From positions 124,001 through 188,000 of the forward strand of contig NZ_PEHF01000084.1 of the NCBI RefSeq assembly GCF_015762685.1: a DNA stretch of 64,000 nt, given 5' to 3'. The first letter of the stretch is position 1. Each line of letters opens with the position of its first letter. Below the pieces are notes generated by a model. It ran no database searches. It worked only from the letters and a program-made list of their open reading frames with translations, and was not told the DNA's origin. Positions 20,377-30,702 of the stretch are shown here, one piece after another. This DNA comes from Candidatus Symbiopectobacterium sp. 'North America' (GTDB lineage: Bacteria > Pseudomonadota > Gammaproteobacteria > Enterobacterales > Enterobacteriaceae). Position numbers and translations under genes: made by a program.

Positions 20377-20429
20377 GATAAAAACTGCAATCTTTTGACC
20401 ACGAGAATTATTTTTTCTGAAAACGCGCT

Positions 20430-21299
20430 TCAAAAGATATCGTTCAACATCACACCGACACCGTAACGCGTCTGCCGATGGTTGTAGTCGATCATCGATT
20501 CGCCGTAGCCGCTAAACACCTTGGTATAGAAGCGTACATGCCTGGTTATCGGATAGCTCCACCCCAACTCTGCGTTGCCGTAACCGCTGTTCCAGTTGTA
20601 ATGCCCTGCTACGCTGAAAATGCTGTCGCCCCAGACGTAGCCAACACGAACCCGATAATACCCCAGATACTTGGTGATATCCGGGTTGTCATCCTTGCGG
20701 TCGGGGATCAGGAACCAGGGTTTGAGATCCACCTTCCAGTTGCCGTTTTGCGCAATCAGGCGCATATAGGCGCGATCCCAACTGCGCGAAGTTGGATCTG
20801 CCTTGCCGTTGGATTGGTGATTCAGCCCCACTTCCACATCGCGCAATGTCCATCCGCCCAAACTGTAATCGGTCGCCCAGCCAAGAAATATCTGTGGTTC
20901 ATAGTTAGTTTCACGAAACGGAGAGGATTCGTCAGCATTCGACATCTGCCACCAGGATTGCTGGGTATAAGAGACTCCCAACAGCGAATTGTCACCCATG
21001 ATGCCGCGCCAGATGGGGAAGGCCAGACTCAACTGGAAATTCACTTCATCTTTTTTACGCTCTTCTTTGGCCCAGTCGTAACTGCTGATCGCTTGTTTAT
21101 TGATGTTGGTGGTGTAGGTATAAAGCAGATAGTTGCTTTCGTAAGGATAAAGGATAAAAGGGTTATCATGGTCTTGCAGCAAATTGGCAATAATGCTGCC
21201 ACGCACTGCGGGCCTGTCGTGTACAACCTGAACTTTTGCTTCTTCTGCCTGAACTTTTGCCGCCAACAAGAGCGCCACTACGCCCGCAATTTTGCGCAT
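20430..21299 (-). CDS. pldA: Outer membrane phospholipase A
   Basis: Outer membrane beta-barrel phospholipase that hydrolyses phospholipids misplaced in the outer leaflet. Start at 21299 (MRKIAGVVALLLAAKVQA, a signal peptide) gives 289 aa, exactly the E. coli length. The catalytic site is present: His in LNHQSNGKADPTSRSWDR (H-S-N-G...S pattern) with the calcium-binding Ser, and the final residue is Phe, as needed for BAM recognition. Intact, whereas pldB for the released lysophospholipid is broken. Confidence 0.96.
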   Translation of the reverse strand: MRKIAGVVALLLAAKVQAEEAKVQVVHDRPAVRGSIIANLLQDHDNPFILYPYESNYLLYTYTTNINKQAISSYDWAKEERKKDEVNFQLSLAFPIWRGIMGDNSLLGVSYTQQSWWQMSNADESSPFRETNYEPQIFLGWATDYSLGGWTLRDVEVGLNHQSNGKADPTSRSWDRAYMRLIAQNGNWKVDLKPWFLIPDRKDDNPDITKYLGYYRVRVGYVWGDSIFSVAGHYNWNSGYGNAELGWSYPITRHVRFYTKVFSGYGESMIDYNHRQTRYGVGVMLNDIF

Positions 21300-21505
21300 A
21301 CGGTATCTCCGACCAACATGAAAGTAAGGAAAAATGATAGACACGCTCATTATTATTCTAGCTTCATAATCTGTAATTGAATCATCCACTTCCTAGTTAT
21401 TCATGCTTTTCTGAAAAGAAACAGAAACGCCTCATAAAACAAACAAAAATTTGACGTTAAACTATCCTTATTCTCTGTTCCGATCGTTACTGAGGGCCGC
21501 CCGCT

Positions 21506-21988
21506 ATGTCATTACCGCTTGTCCAGCAGGATGACACGCTTCCCCCTGATGCCATGCTGTCTCAGGAGAGCGTTCGCCAACGTGTCAGCGACATTTTTAT
21601 CTATCAGATGCCCTTCAACCGGGAACTGGGGCTTGAACTGTGTGAGTTTGAAGCCGACCATGCCATTTTGGTGTTTGATCGTCAGGAGCGATTGGTCGGC
21701 AATGCGTTGCAAAAAATTCTCCACGGCGGTGTGATAGCCGCCGGGCTGGTCTGCGTCGGCAGCGCGCTGTTACGGCACCACAGCATCAGCGCTCAGGAAT
21801 TTCACCAGCGACTGGCACGCATGGGCACTATCGATCTGCGTGTGGACTATCTGCGCCCAGGCCGCGGCGAGCACTTTACCCTGACCAGCACGCTGCTGCG
21901 TGGCGGCAATAAAATCGCCGTGGCGCGTGCCGAGTTGCACAATGAGGCACAGGTGCATATCGCCACCACCACCTATATCGTCGGATAA
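21506..21988 (+). CDS. yigI: Hotdog-fold thioesterase YigI
   Basis: 160 aa, PaaI-like hotdog protein; E. coli YigI acts as an acyl-CoA thioesterase. The signature [13 protein letters not shown] (about residues 73-86) is present, preceded by KIL where many family members have a conserved N-x-x-G pattern. C-terminal [14 protein letters not shown] and [10 protein letters not shown] are typical. Start at the ATG at 21506. It lies between pldA and rarD, as in E. coli. Confidence 0.9.
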   Translation: MSLPLVQQDDTLPPDAMLSQESVRQRVSDIFIYQMPFNRELGLELCEFEADHAILVFDRQERLVGNALQKILHGGVIAAGLVCVGSALLRHHSISAQEFHQRLARMGTIDLRVDYLRPGRGEHFTLTSTLLRGGNKIAVARAELHNEAQVHIATTTYIVG

Positions 21989-22134
21989 CGCCGAATTATT
22001 CGCACAGTAACGATATAAAAGGCTGAATAATCCGACTTTACCAAAACGAAGCACCAAAACGGGAAGTGAAGATGAAAGTCACTGCGGTTTCGCGTACAGT
22101 GCTCCCTCTTCAGTCCGTTGAGTAAGCCTTCCAC

Positions 22135-23044
22135 ATGAATGAGCAGCAATCACGCCAGGGTGTGTTATTCGCCCTTGGTGCCTATTTCATTTGGGGCATC
22201 GCACCTGTCTACTTCAAGCTGATTGGCGCAGTGCCTGCCACAGAAATTCTTACGCACCGGATTATCTGGTCGTTTCTCTTCATGCTGATTTTGGTGAGCA
22301 TCAGCCGCAAATGGCGTCAGGTACAACACGTCATGGGATCACCCAAAATGCTGCGGATGCTGGCACTGACCGCCGTGCTGGTGGGCGGCAACTGGCTGCT
22401 CTACATTTGGGCGGTAAACCACAATCACATTCTGGAAGCCAGCCTGGGCTATTTTATCAATCCACTGGTTAATGTGATGCTGGGAATGATTTTTCTCGGT
22501 GAGCGTTTCCGCCGCCTGCAATGGTGCGCGGTGTTGTTGGCGTTCAGCGGCGTGTTGATTCAGCTCTGGCAGTTTGGCTCGGTGCCGGTGATTGCTCTGG
22601 CGCTGGCCTTTAGCTTCGCGATCTATGGCCTGTTGCGCAAAAAAACTCGGCGTAGACGGCCAGACCGGCATGCTGATAGAAACCCTGTGGTTGCTTCCTG
22701 CGGCAATTATCTATTTGTTTTTTATCGCCGATACACCAAGCAGCCACCTTGGCAATAACAGTGCGACGCTCAATCTGCTGTTGGTCAGCGCAGGCATCGT
22801 GGCCACCGTGCCGCTGTTGTTTTTCACCGCCGCCGCCGTGAGAATGCGCCTGTCTACGCTCGGATTCTTCCAGTACCTCGGCCCGACGCTGATGTTTATC
22901 ATCGCGGTCACGCTCTATGGCGAACCGCTCGGCAGCGACAAAATGGTGGCATTTGGTTTTATCTGGGCGGCGCTGGCGCTGTTTATCATCGATGCCCTCA
23001 TCGCCCAGCAGAAATTACGTCGCGTTCAGCCCCGTGTGGCGTGA
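22135..23044 (+). pseudogene. rarD: RarD-type DMT-superfamily permease, frameshift at an A7 run
   Basis: Ten-helix EamA-type transporter, chloramphenicol-resistance related by name. It starts at 22135 (MNEQQSRQGVLFALGAYFIW) and matches RarD throughout. A run of seven A (22639-22645) replaces six, so after IYGLLRKK the frame shifts by +1. The second half (LGVDGQTGMLIETLWLLPAA to VQPRVA) is open in the new frame to 23044. RNA polymerase slippage on A7 could restore some full-length product. The 3' end overlaps the convergent abrB-like gene by 30 bases. Confidence 0.85.
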
Positions 23045-24102
23045 GATGTAGCGTGACAACACCGGGCTAAACAGCAGCGTCGAAAACAGTCTCAGGGTTT
23101 GCATCGCAATCACAAAGGCCATGTCAACGTTGCTACCCGCCGCAATGACCGCAATGGAATCCAGCCCGCCGGGGCTGGTCGCCAGATAGGCGGTAAGAAT
23201 ATCCACCGGTAGCAACAGCGTTACCCCGTAAGCCATCCCTCCGCACAGCACCATCAGGCCGACGATAGAGGCCATCATCTGTGGTAAGGTGCGGATGGCC
23301 AGCAGAAAAATCGGGCGAGTAAAGCTTAAGCCCACACTCCAACCGATAAATGCATAGGCCAATGACAGTATCCACTCCGGCGTTTGCAGCGTCAGCGTGC
23401 CCGTCGAGTGCAGCGCGGCGCCGAGGATCATCGGCCCCAGCAGTGCGCCGGACGGCAGGCGCAACCAGCGCCCGAGCAGCATGCCACACCGAGTGTGGCA
23501 AAAAAACGCTAGTCGAGAGCAGGAAACCAGATCAGCGCGGCGGTATTATGCGCTGCCGTTTCACCAAGGCTCAAACGCGCCACAAAGGCGGCAGCAGCCG
23601 TCACCATCAGCACGCTCAGGTATTGCATAAACGCCACCAGACGCACGTCGGCACCAAATTCGCTCGACATAGCAACCATGGCCGAGGCACCGCCAGGTGA
23701 TGCGCCCCAGGCCCCGGTGGTGCCGGGTAAGGCGCTGAATTTGACCAATAACCAGCCAGAAAAGCCGCTGGCGGCAAGGGTCGCCACCAGAATGCCCAGA
23801 ACTAACGGCCATTCCTGCAACAGCGGACTCAAAATAGAGAGGGAGAGTCTTTGTGCCACCAGACAGCCAAGGATGGCATTAGCGGCCCAAAAATACGCAG
23901 GAGGCATACGGATCGTCGCCCCTTTCAAACCCATGACGATACCAACCATCATCGGCCCTAACAGAAACGCGGCCGGAACATGGAACCACTGCAATACCAA
24001 CCCCAACAGCAGAGAAGCAACCAGCAGCACTCCCGACTGCGCCAAGGGCGAAACCCTTCCCATAGCGACAACCTGATATGACAATACCTGTAGAGGTTTC
24101 AT
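23015..24102 (-). pseudogene. AbrB-family membrane protein, nonsense plus frameshift
   Basis: Putative inner membrane protein of the AbrB/ammonia-monooxygenase-like family, with two repeats of a hydrophobic unit (FLLGPMMVG and GALLGPMILG). The first half, from MKPLQVLSYQ, is open to TAG at 23509-23511 after IWFPALD. Shortly downstream, one base is missing near the FFATLGVAMLLGRW segment, moving the second half (MLLGRWLRLPSG to RHTGLNAT) to another frame. The start at 24102 lacks a good ribosome site; Met14 is an alternative. The gene is inserted between rarD and corA, which are adjacent in E. coli. Confidence 0.8.
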
Positions 24103-24198
24103 TCTAAACAGAAGGGAGGGCTAATGAATTATGGAAATGATCGTAGAAGCCGAAAATGAGCGCGTTCCCGGCTTACGCCGGGAAGCATAGCGCTATGG

Positions 24199-25140
24199 TT
24201 ACAGCCAGTTTTTGCGCTTGAAGTAGAGATACGGAGCCAATCCTGCCAGGATCATCAGCACGATAGCCCCTGGGTAAAACCAAACGACCAGTGCAGTTCC
24301 GGCATAAACTCAAAGTTCATCCCATAGCTGGACGCCACCAGCGTCGGCGGCAGAAACACCACGGAAACCACCGAGAAGATCTTGATAATGCGGCTCTGCT
24401 CGATATTGATAAAGCCCATCGCCGCCTACATCAGGAAGTTGACCTTCTGAAACAGAGATTCATTGTGCGGCAGCAGGGATTCGATATCGCGCAGGATCTC
24501 GCGCGCCTGTTCCAGTTGCCCGCTCGGCAAGCGCGCGCGACGTACCAGAAAATTCAACGCACACTGAGTATCCATCAAACACAGGCGCACCTTCCAACCC
24601 ACGTCTTCCAATTCTGCCAGCGTAGAGAGTGCTTCGTCGTACTCTTCGCCCTGGCGCCCTTCCATGATCACGCGACTGAGCGATTCCAGATCGCTATAGA
24701 TGTTTTCGATTTCATCGGCCAGTTGTTCAATCTTGGTTTCAAACAGATCGAGCAACAGTTCATAGGCGTTACCGTCTACCAGCGTCGCGCATCCGGTACA
24801 GACGAAAGGCCGATAACTCGCGCTCACGCAGCGTGTACAAACGCCCGTTGCTAATGGTGAATGCCACGGTGGAGTTTCTAGCGTGATCGTCCGCGTCTTC
24901 GAAGAAGAAAAAGGAGTGGATATGCAGGCCGTCTTCGTCTTCGAAGAAACGAGCCGATGCTTCGATATCTTCCAGTTCAGGGCGCGTTGCCAGGCTCTGT
25001 CCCAACCGGTTTTGCACCAGCTCACGCTCTTCATCTTCAGGCTCGACCAAATCCACCCACACGGAGGCGCCAATATCATCGGTGTCGTCCAGTTCCAGAC
25101 GGGATAAACGGCAGTTATCCAGTTTAAATGCGCTCAGCAT
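24199..25140 (-). pseudogene. corA: Magnesium/cobalt channel CorA, three lesions
   Basis: The main constitutive magnesium channel of enterobacteria. Start at 25140 ([16 protein letters not shown]). The first 120 residues match CorA ([20 protein letters not shown]). A frameshift after AFRLYRMR (about 24790), TAG at 24426-24428 for Gln in NFLMQAAMG, and a missing C near 24272 just before the [12 protein letters not shown] helix all disrupt it. The pore motif [11 protein letters not shown] is readable between lesions. With three independent changes it is clearly dead. Mg uptake must rely on other systems not in this window. Confidence 0.93.
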
Positions 25141-25533
25141 AGGCCATGTGCTCCTAGTGCGATAACAGAGAAAGACGGACGCGTTGAAGCACAGAAACGG
25201 TGATGACAGGGCACCAACAGGTTTCGAACCGACGGTGCTGACTCAATTTGATGACGGAGGGATACAACATCACCGATAACTACCAGGGCTACCGATATAA
25301 CATCGGGAAGCCTTAGAAATGTTTAGTAATCAATTAATTAATGAGCCAGTATCGACTGGGTTTGTCCAAGGCGGGGCCCTCCGGGAATAATGATGGGCGC
25401 ATGCTACGCCGAGATGAAAAAGCCTGTCAACTTTTAAACTGTGACAGTTAAAAGATGCACGAATTGTTCAATTCTGCCTCGAACGATAAGCACGTGCGGC
25501 GAAGGTGACTTTCCCACGCCGACTCCATGCCGT
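25141..25533. promoter_or_regulatory. corA upstream region with a candidate promoter
   Basis: 393 bases without a gene. Leftward, toward corA, TTGACA (25425-25430) and TAGCAT (25401-25406) are separated by 18 bases, a plausible sigma70 promoter giving a leader of about 250 bases. The leader could fold locally, for example CCGAT/ATCGG near 25300. An imperfect palindrome, CTTTTAAACTGTG...AAAAG, lies at 25431-25454 and may be the 3' end signal of the cyclase gene. No open frame of note. Confidence 0.4.
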
Positions 25534-26280
25534 TTAGCACTCATCGTCAGGCAGATAGGCAATCGCCCGAACCGGAAAGCCCGCCGCACCGGCAAAATTG
25601 GGAAAGCTGACCTGAAGATACGCCCCGACAGCAGGCACCTGATCCAGATTGTTCATCACCTCGACCTGCCAGGCATCGCGATCGAGCACATAGAATTCGC
25701 CAATCAGCCCATTGTTGCGACGAAAATCCACGGCGGCATCAGTGTCCAGTGTTTCATGGCCGACGGCAGCAATCTGGCGCTGTTCAAACAAAAAGCGCAA
25801 TGCCTCTATGGACCAACCCGGCGTGTGACTATTGCCTTCGGCATCGTTGTTGGCAAAGGCCTGCGCATCCGGCCAGCGCTTGCTCCAACCGCTGGCGAAC
25901 GCCACAAAGCAACCCGATGGGATCTGACCGTATTGTTGCTCGAAATCCACAATGTCCTGCACGCCGAGACGGTAGTCGGCATCCTGTGCCACCGCCTCCT
26001 GCTTATGGATCACGCGCAATGGCAGCAACAACGCCTTGTTGGCAAGACCATCCAGACAGCGTTTGCCCAGAGAAAAATGCGCAGGGGCATCAATGTGCGT
26101 ACCCGTCTGGGTTACAAAGGTGAGCTGTTGGGCAAAAAAACCATCCTGCTCAACCGTATACAGCGTGTTACGCTGCACGCCGGGAAACGCGCTAAAGATA
26201 GGGATAGATTCTGTTACGCTGTGCGTCAGGTCTACCCATTTCTTGCCACGCAGGGCAGTGATTATCTTGTCTAACGTCAT
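25534..26280 (-). CDS. Cyclase-family (kynurenine formamidase-like) metal-dependent hydrolase
   Basis: 248 aa, intact. It has the family metal-binding motif in VTQTGTHIDAPAHFSLG (HxDxPxHF, about residues 60-70) and a second His in VGHETLDTDAA. The family (Pfam Cyclase) includes kynurenine formamidase and isatin hydrolase; the substrate here is unknown. No tryptophan-degradation genes are nearby. It lies between corA and uvrD, an insertion relative to E. coli. Start at 26280 with GGAGAG upstream. Confidence 0.8.
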   Translation of the reverse strand: MTLDKIITALRGKKWVDLTHSVTESIPIFSAFPGVQRNTLYTVEQDGFFAQQLTFVTQTGTHIDAPAHFSLGKRCLDGLANKALLLPLRVIHKQEAVAQDADYRLGVQDIVDFEQQYGQIPSGCFVAFASGWSKRWPDAQAFANNDAEGNSHTPGWSIEALRFLFEQRQIAAVGHETLDTDAAVDFRRNNGLIGEFYVLDRDAWQVEVMNNLDQVPAVGAYLQVSFPNFAGAAGFPVRAIAYLPDDEC

Positions 26281-26328
26281 TCCGGTTGCTCTCCTTTTCT
26301 GTAAAACGCGACAGTGTTGATGCCAGTG

Positions 26329-28491
26329 TTATACCGTCTCCAACCGCGCATAGGCGGCGACCAGCCACTTGATTCCTTGTCCCTGGAAAGCGACCTGTAA
26401 ACGGCAATGCTCACCGCTGCCTTCCAGATTGATGATGGTCCCTTCGCCAAATTTGTCGTGGCGCACCCGCTGGCCCAGCGCATAGCCGCTGTCACTTTGG
26501 CTCACTGGCGTACCCAAGCGCTGGTGATTGACTGGACGAGACACGCTGGCACGCAAGCGCACTTCCTCCACGCACTCGACAGGCAGTTCACCAACAAAAC
26601 GCGATGGGCGATGATAGGTTTCCTTGCCGTACAACCGCCGGCTTTCGGCATAGGTCAGGGTGAGCTTCTGCATGGCGCGCGTCACGCCGACATATGCCAG
26701 ACGGCGCTCTTCCTCGAGACGCCCGCCCTCATCCAGAGACATCTGGCTCGGGAACATGCCCTCTTCCATGCCAACGATAAACACCTGAGGAAACTCCAGC
26801 CCTTTAGCGGAGTGCAGCGTCATCAGTTGCACCGCATCCTGATAAGCATCGGCCTGCCCTTCCCCCGCTTCCAATGCCGCGTGAGAGAGAAACGCCTGCA
26901 ACGGCATCAGGTCCATATCCTCCTCCTGATAGCTGAACTGGCGCGTTGCCGTCACCAGTTCCTCCAGGTTTTCTACCCGCGCTTGCCCTTTCTCGCCGTT
27001 TTCCTGCTTATACATCTGCCACAGGCCGGAATCTTTGATAGCACGGTCGGTTTGCACGTGCAGCAGCAAATCGGCGGTTTCATAGGCCAGTGCTTCCACC
27101 AACTCGAGGAAGCGCTGCAACGCAGAAGCGGCACGCCCTGCCAACGCTTTTTCCTGCAACAGCACGCGGCTGGATTGCCACAGCGTCACCTGTCGATCGC
27201 GCGCGGTTTGGCGCACCACATCCAAGGTACGATCGCCGATACCGCGCGTTGGGGTATTCACCACGCGTTCGAAAGCGGCATCATCATTGCGGTTGGCAAT
27301 CAGGCGCAAATAGGCGAGCGCATCTTTGATTTCCTGACGTTCGAAGAAGCGCATACCGCCATAAATCCGGTACGGCATGTTCTGTTGTAGCAAGGCCTCT
27401 TCCAGCACGCGCGATTGGGCGTTGCTGCGATAGAGGATGGCGTTTTCCTTGAGTGCACCGCTATTTTCCTGCCACACCTTGATGCGATTAACCACAAAAC
27501 GGGCTTCATCCAGTTCGTTAAACGCGCAGTACAGGGAGATCGGGTCCCCCTGCGCATCTTCCGTCCACAGGTTTTTACCCAACCGCCCGCCGTTGTGCGC
27601 AATCAGCGCATTAGCCGCAGTAAGAATATTGCCGGTAGAGCGATAGTTCTGCTCCAGACGAATGGTTTCGGCTTTGGGGAAGCCATTTAAAAACAGCTGG
27701 ATGTTTTCCACCTGCGCCCCACGCCAGCCATAAATTGACTGATCGTCATCACCGACGATCATCACGCTGGCGCTGTCTCCCGCCAGCATGCGGATCCAGG
27801 CGTACTGAATACGGTTGGTATCCTGAAACTCATCCACCAGAATATTGGTGAAGCGCTCGCGGTAGTGACTGAGAATATGGGGTTTGTTCAGCCACAGTTC
27901 GTGAGCACGCAGCAGGAGTTCGGCAAAATCGACCAGTCCGGCGCGATCGCATGCTTCCTGATAGGCCTGATAGACCTTGAGCCAGGTCTGCTCAACGGGA
28001 TTGCCGTAGCTTTCGATATGCTGTGGGCGTAGACCTTCGTCTTTCTTGCCGTTGATGTACCACATCGCCTGGCGCGCCGGCCACTGTTTATCATCCAGAT
28101 TCAGTGCCCGAATCAGGCGCTTGAGTAGACGCAGTTGATCTTCACTGTCCAGAATCTGAAAATCCTGCGGCAAACCGGCATCAAGATGGTGCGCGCGCAG
28201 CAAGCGATGCGCCAGACCGTGGAAAGTGCCGATCCACATGCCGCCCTGACTGGTGCCGATCAAATGCTCGATACGGTGACGCATCTCCGCCGCCGCCTTG
28301 TTGGTAAACGTCACCGCCATGATGGAATAGGGCGAACACTGCTCAACGGACGTCAACCAGGCGATACGGTGCACCAGCACCCGCGTTTTGCCGCTTCCGG
28401 CGCCCGCCAGTACAAGAAGATTTCCACGCGGCGCGGCAACCACATCGCGCTGTTTATTGTTCAGGCCATCAAGAAGTTGAGAAACGTCCAT
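26329..28491 (-). CDS. uvrD: DNA helicase II UvrD
   Basis: Superfamily 1 helicase for nucleotide excision and mismatch repair. 720 aa, as in E. coli. Walker A is LAGAGSGKTRVLVHR near residue 30, with DEFQDTN (motif II), GDDDQSIYGWRGA (motif III), and VGVTRAMQKL near motif VI. The C-terminal tail ending QGIKWLVAAYARLETV is complete. Start at 28491 (MDVSQLLDGLNNKQ). Intact repair genes fit a genome that is decaying but not yet reduced. Confidence 0.97.
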   Translation of the reverse strand: MDVSQLLDGLNNKQRDVVAAPRGNLLVLAGAGSGKTRVLVHRIAWLTSVEQCSPYSIMAVTFTNKAAAEMRHRIEHLIGTSQGGMWIGTFHGLAHRLLRAHHLDAGLPQDFQILDSEDQLRLLKRLIRALNLDDKQWPARQAMWYINGKKDEGLRPQHIESYGNPVEQTWLKVYQAYQEACDRAGLVDFAELLLRAHELWLNKPHILSHYRERFTNILVDEFQDTNRIQYAWIRMLAGDSASVMIVGDDDQSIYGWRGAQVENIQLFLNGFPKAETIRLEQNYRSTGNILTAANALIAHNGGRLGKNLWTEDAQGDPISLYCAFNELDEARFVVNRIKVWQENSGALKENAILYRSNAQSRVLEEALLQQNMPYRIYGGMRFFERQEIKDALAYLRLIANRNDDAAFERVVNTPTRGIGDRTLDVVRQTARDRQVTLWQSSRVLLQEKALAGRAASALQRFLELVEALAYETADLLLHVQTDRAIKDSGLWQMYKQENGEKGQARVENLEELVTATRQFSYQEEDMDLMPLQAFLSHAALEAGEGQADAYQDAVQLMTLHSAKGLEFPQVFIVGMEEGMFPSQMSLDEGGRLEEERRLAYVGVTRAMQKLTLTYAESRRLYGKETYHRPSRFVGELPVECVEEVRLRASVSRPVNHQRLGTPVSQSDSGYALGQRVRHDKFGEGTIINLEGSGEHCRLQVAFQGQGIKWLVAAYARLETV

Positions 28492-28574
28492 CGGTACAGT
28501 TATCCGTTAACAGACAAGCAGTAACCCCAGGGGCACTTACTTCACTGGTGATTTATACAGCTAAATTAGCAGAA

Positions 28575-29087
28575 TTATAGCAGCGTTGTGAGCAATGCCA
28601 ACCGTGAAATTTCCACATGCGGCAATAACCGCGCATCGTCAATCTTCATCAGGTTGCCTTCATGCAGGTTAATCCAGCACGCTTGCAAGCCATTACGCAC
28701 CGCACCGGCCACATCGGTGGTCAAGTCATCACCCACGTGCAGAATCTGCCCTGGAGCCACGCCCAGCGCCTGCGCTGCCCGATGGTACATATCACCAAAG
28801 GGTTTGGCGCGACCGTCCGGCCCCGCCTCCAGCAACAATTGCGCTACCGCCCGCCGACGTCACTCCGTGATATCATTGTATATCTCTGGCTCCTGCTCAC
28901 GCAGCGCTTCGCGAATACGCTGTAAATCGCTGGCCTGCACCGCGCTTAGCGCCGGGTGAAAGTCTTGCAGAAAGTGCATCGATTCCAGTTGGGTACGCTG
29001 AATGACTTCACGGTTATCGTACAGCGTATCGTCTAAATCAAACGTCATGGCAGCTATCGGTGCCAGTGGACGATAAAAATGCATCAT
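28575..29087 (-). pseudogene. yigB: HAD phosphatase YigB, nonsense plus internal deletion
   Basis: FMN/phosphosugar phosphatase of the HAD family. Start at 29087 overlaps the xerC stop by 4 bases. Motif [14 protein letters not shown] is present. Codon 76 is TGA (28860-28862) where the family has Trp (TRWRFR). The following segment runs straight from LLLEAG to [12 protein letters not shown], so about 65-70 residues, including the helical cap and motif II, have been deleted. The end ([17 protein letters not shown]) is preserved. About 170 codons remain of 238. Confidence 0.92.
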
Positions 29088-30001
29088 GTCTTCCCTCGTT
29101 TGGCACGTGGGTGTGCGGCATCGTACACCGTCGCCAAATGCTGAAAATCCAAATGGGTATAAATTTGCGTGGTAGAAAGGTTGGCATGCCCCAGCAGTTC
29201 CTGCACCGCGCGCAGGTCACCGCTCGATTCCATCATATGGGTGGCAAAAGAGTGACGTAGCTTATGCGGATGGACGTGACTGTTCAGCCCCTGCTTGATC
29301 CCCCACTCGGCAAAACGCTTTTGCACGTTGCGCATCGAAATACGCTTGCCCTGCCGGGTAATGAAGATGGCATCATCTTCCGGGCCAAACAGCTCACGGC
29401 GTTCCAGCCACTCACGCAGCCAGTGCACGGCGGTACGTCCCAGCGGCAGCTTGCGCTCTTTGCTGCCCTTACCCACGACCCACACTTCGCCGCCGTCCAA
29501 ATCGACATGACGACACTCCATGCCAACCAGTTCCGCCAAACGTAAGCCCGCGCCGTACATCACTTCCAGCATAGTGCGATCGCGTACCGCAAGCGGATCG
29601 TTGAGATCGATCTCTAACAGGCGATTTACTTCATCCACATCTATGTTTTTCGGCAGATGTCGGCCCGCTTTGGGCGCAGAAATACCGCGCGCCGGGTTGG
29701 CAGTTAACACCCCTTGCGCCACCTGCCAATCAAGAAAACTGCGCAGTGTCGAAAGACGCAGCGCCAGACTGGCCGCTTGCAGCCCACCGCGTTTGCTGCG
29801 CGCAGCCACCGAGCGCACTCCCGCCGCATCCAGCTTGTGCCAGTCGGTGATGCCCATTTCATCCAGCATGGAGGCAATGGCACCCAGTTGACGGCAGTAA
29901 TTTTCCTGTGTCAGCGGGCTGAGCTGGCGTTCCGCTTTCAAATAACGTAAAAACGCTGCGACCGAGGTCAACAGTGGTGAAGGCAGCGCGGGGTCGCTCA
30001 T
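29084..30001 (-). CDS. xerC: Tyrosine recombinase XerC
   Basis: Acts with XerD at dif to resolve chromosome dimers. 305 aa. The catalytic residues are present: Arg in [13 protein letters not shown], His and Arg in [14 protein letters not shown], His in [12 protein letters not shown] and Tyr in IYTHLDFQ. The N-terminal SAM-like core-binding domain spans about residues 10-100. Start at 30001; overlaps the DUF484 gene by 4 bases, as expected for the dapF-yigA-xerC-yigB operon. Confidence 0.97.
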   Translation of the reverse strand: MSDPALPSPLLTSVAAFLRYLKAERQLSPLTQENYCRQLGAIASMLDEMGITDWHKLDAAGVRSVAARSKRGGLQAASLALRLSTLRSFLDWQVAQGVLTANPARGISAPKAGRHLPKNIDVDEVNRLLEIDLNDPLAVRDRTMLEVMYGAGLRLAELVGMECRHVDLDGGEVWVVGKGSKERKLPLGRTAVHWLREWLERRELFGPEDDAIFITRQGKRISMRNVQKRFAEWGIKQGLNSHVHPHKLRHSFATHMMESSGDLRAVQELLGHANLSTTQIYTHLDFQHLATVYDAAHPRAKRGKT

Positions 30002-30702
30002 ACCCGTTCAACCCAACGCGCCAGCATATCCGGCAGCAGGTTGGCCAGGTGTTGCAACAGCACAGTACCCATGTCGTCTTGATAGTGATGGCTGTCGCGG
30101 CTGCTGAAAATCACCAGGCCCAGCGAGTCGTTTTTTCCCAACAGCGACAGCGCCACGGAACCCACCTGCCGCGCCTGCGGTAGCAGTAACAGCAGCTCCG
30201 GCCCGTTCAGGCTGCCAAGATAGTGGTTACTGTCACGCAGACGTTGTATGCGTAGCGGTTCAAACAACGAACGCGACAGCTCCAAATGGGTAAAGCGCGA
30301 AGGCGCGCTGATACGCCATTTGTCACTGAACAGACGAATATCCACGCCAACCAACCCTTGTTGGCGTGCCCAGCGCTGTAGGCGTTCAAGCAAGTCATGC
30401 AGGCCAGTAGCCGCTGACAAATCGGTCTGTAACGCCAGCAGACGACGGAACAACACTTCGTTGCCACGCGCCTGCTCCATCAGAAAGGTGATCTCTTCTT
30501 CCAACTGCTCAATGTGGTGCCGCTGGCGCGCTAACTGCCATTCAACCAGCGAGACAGTCCCCCGCACCGGGTGCGGGATGCGCATTTGTTCGACCTGCCG
30601 CGCATTGCGAATAAAGAAATCAGGGTTCTGTTGCAGGAACTGCAAAATCAGTTCGTCACTCAGTGCGCTCTGGCGTTCTGCCTGTTCCTCGACCTGCTTC
30701 AT
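29998..30702 (-). CDS. yigA: DUF484 family protein YigA
   Basis: 234 aa with an N-terminal helical part ([15 protein letters not shown]) and a GAF-like C-terminal domain (about residues 90-230). Its role is unknown but it is always linked to dapF and xerC. Intact; the stop overlaps the xerC start, and its start overlaps the dapF stop (30699). Confidence 0.93.
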   Translation of the reverse strand: MKQVEEQAERQSALSDELILQFLQQNPDFFIRNARQVEQMRIPHPVRGTVSLVEWQLARQRHHIEQLEEEITFLMEQARGNEVLFRRLLALQTDLSAATGLHDLLERLQRWARQQGLVGVDIRLFSDKWRISAPSRFTHLELSRSLFEPLRIQRLRDSNHYLGSLNGPELLLLLPQARQVGSVALSLLGKNDSLGLVIFSSRDSHHYQDDMGTVLLQHLANLLPDMLARWVERV

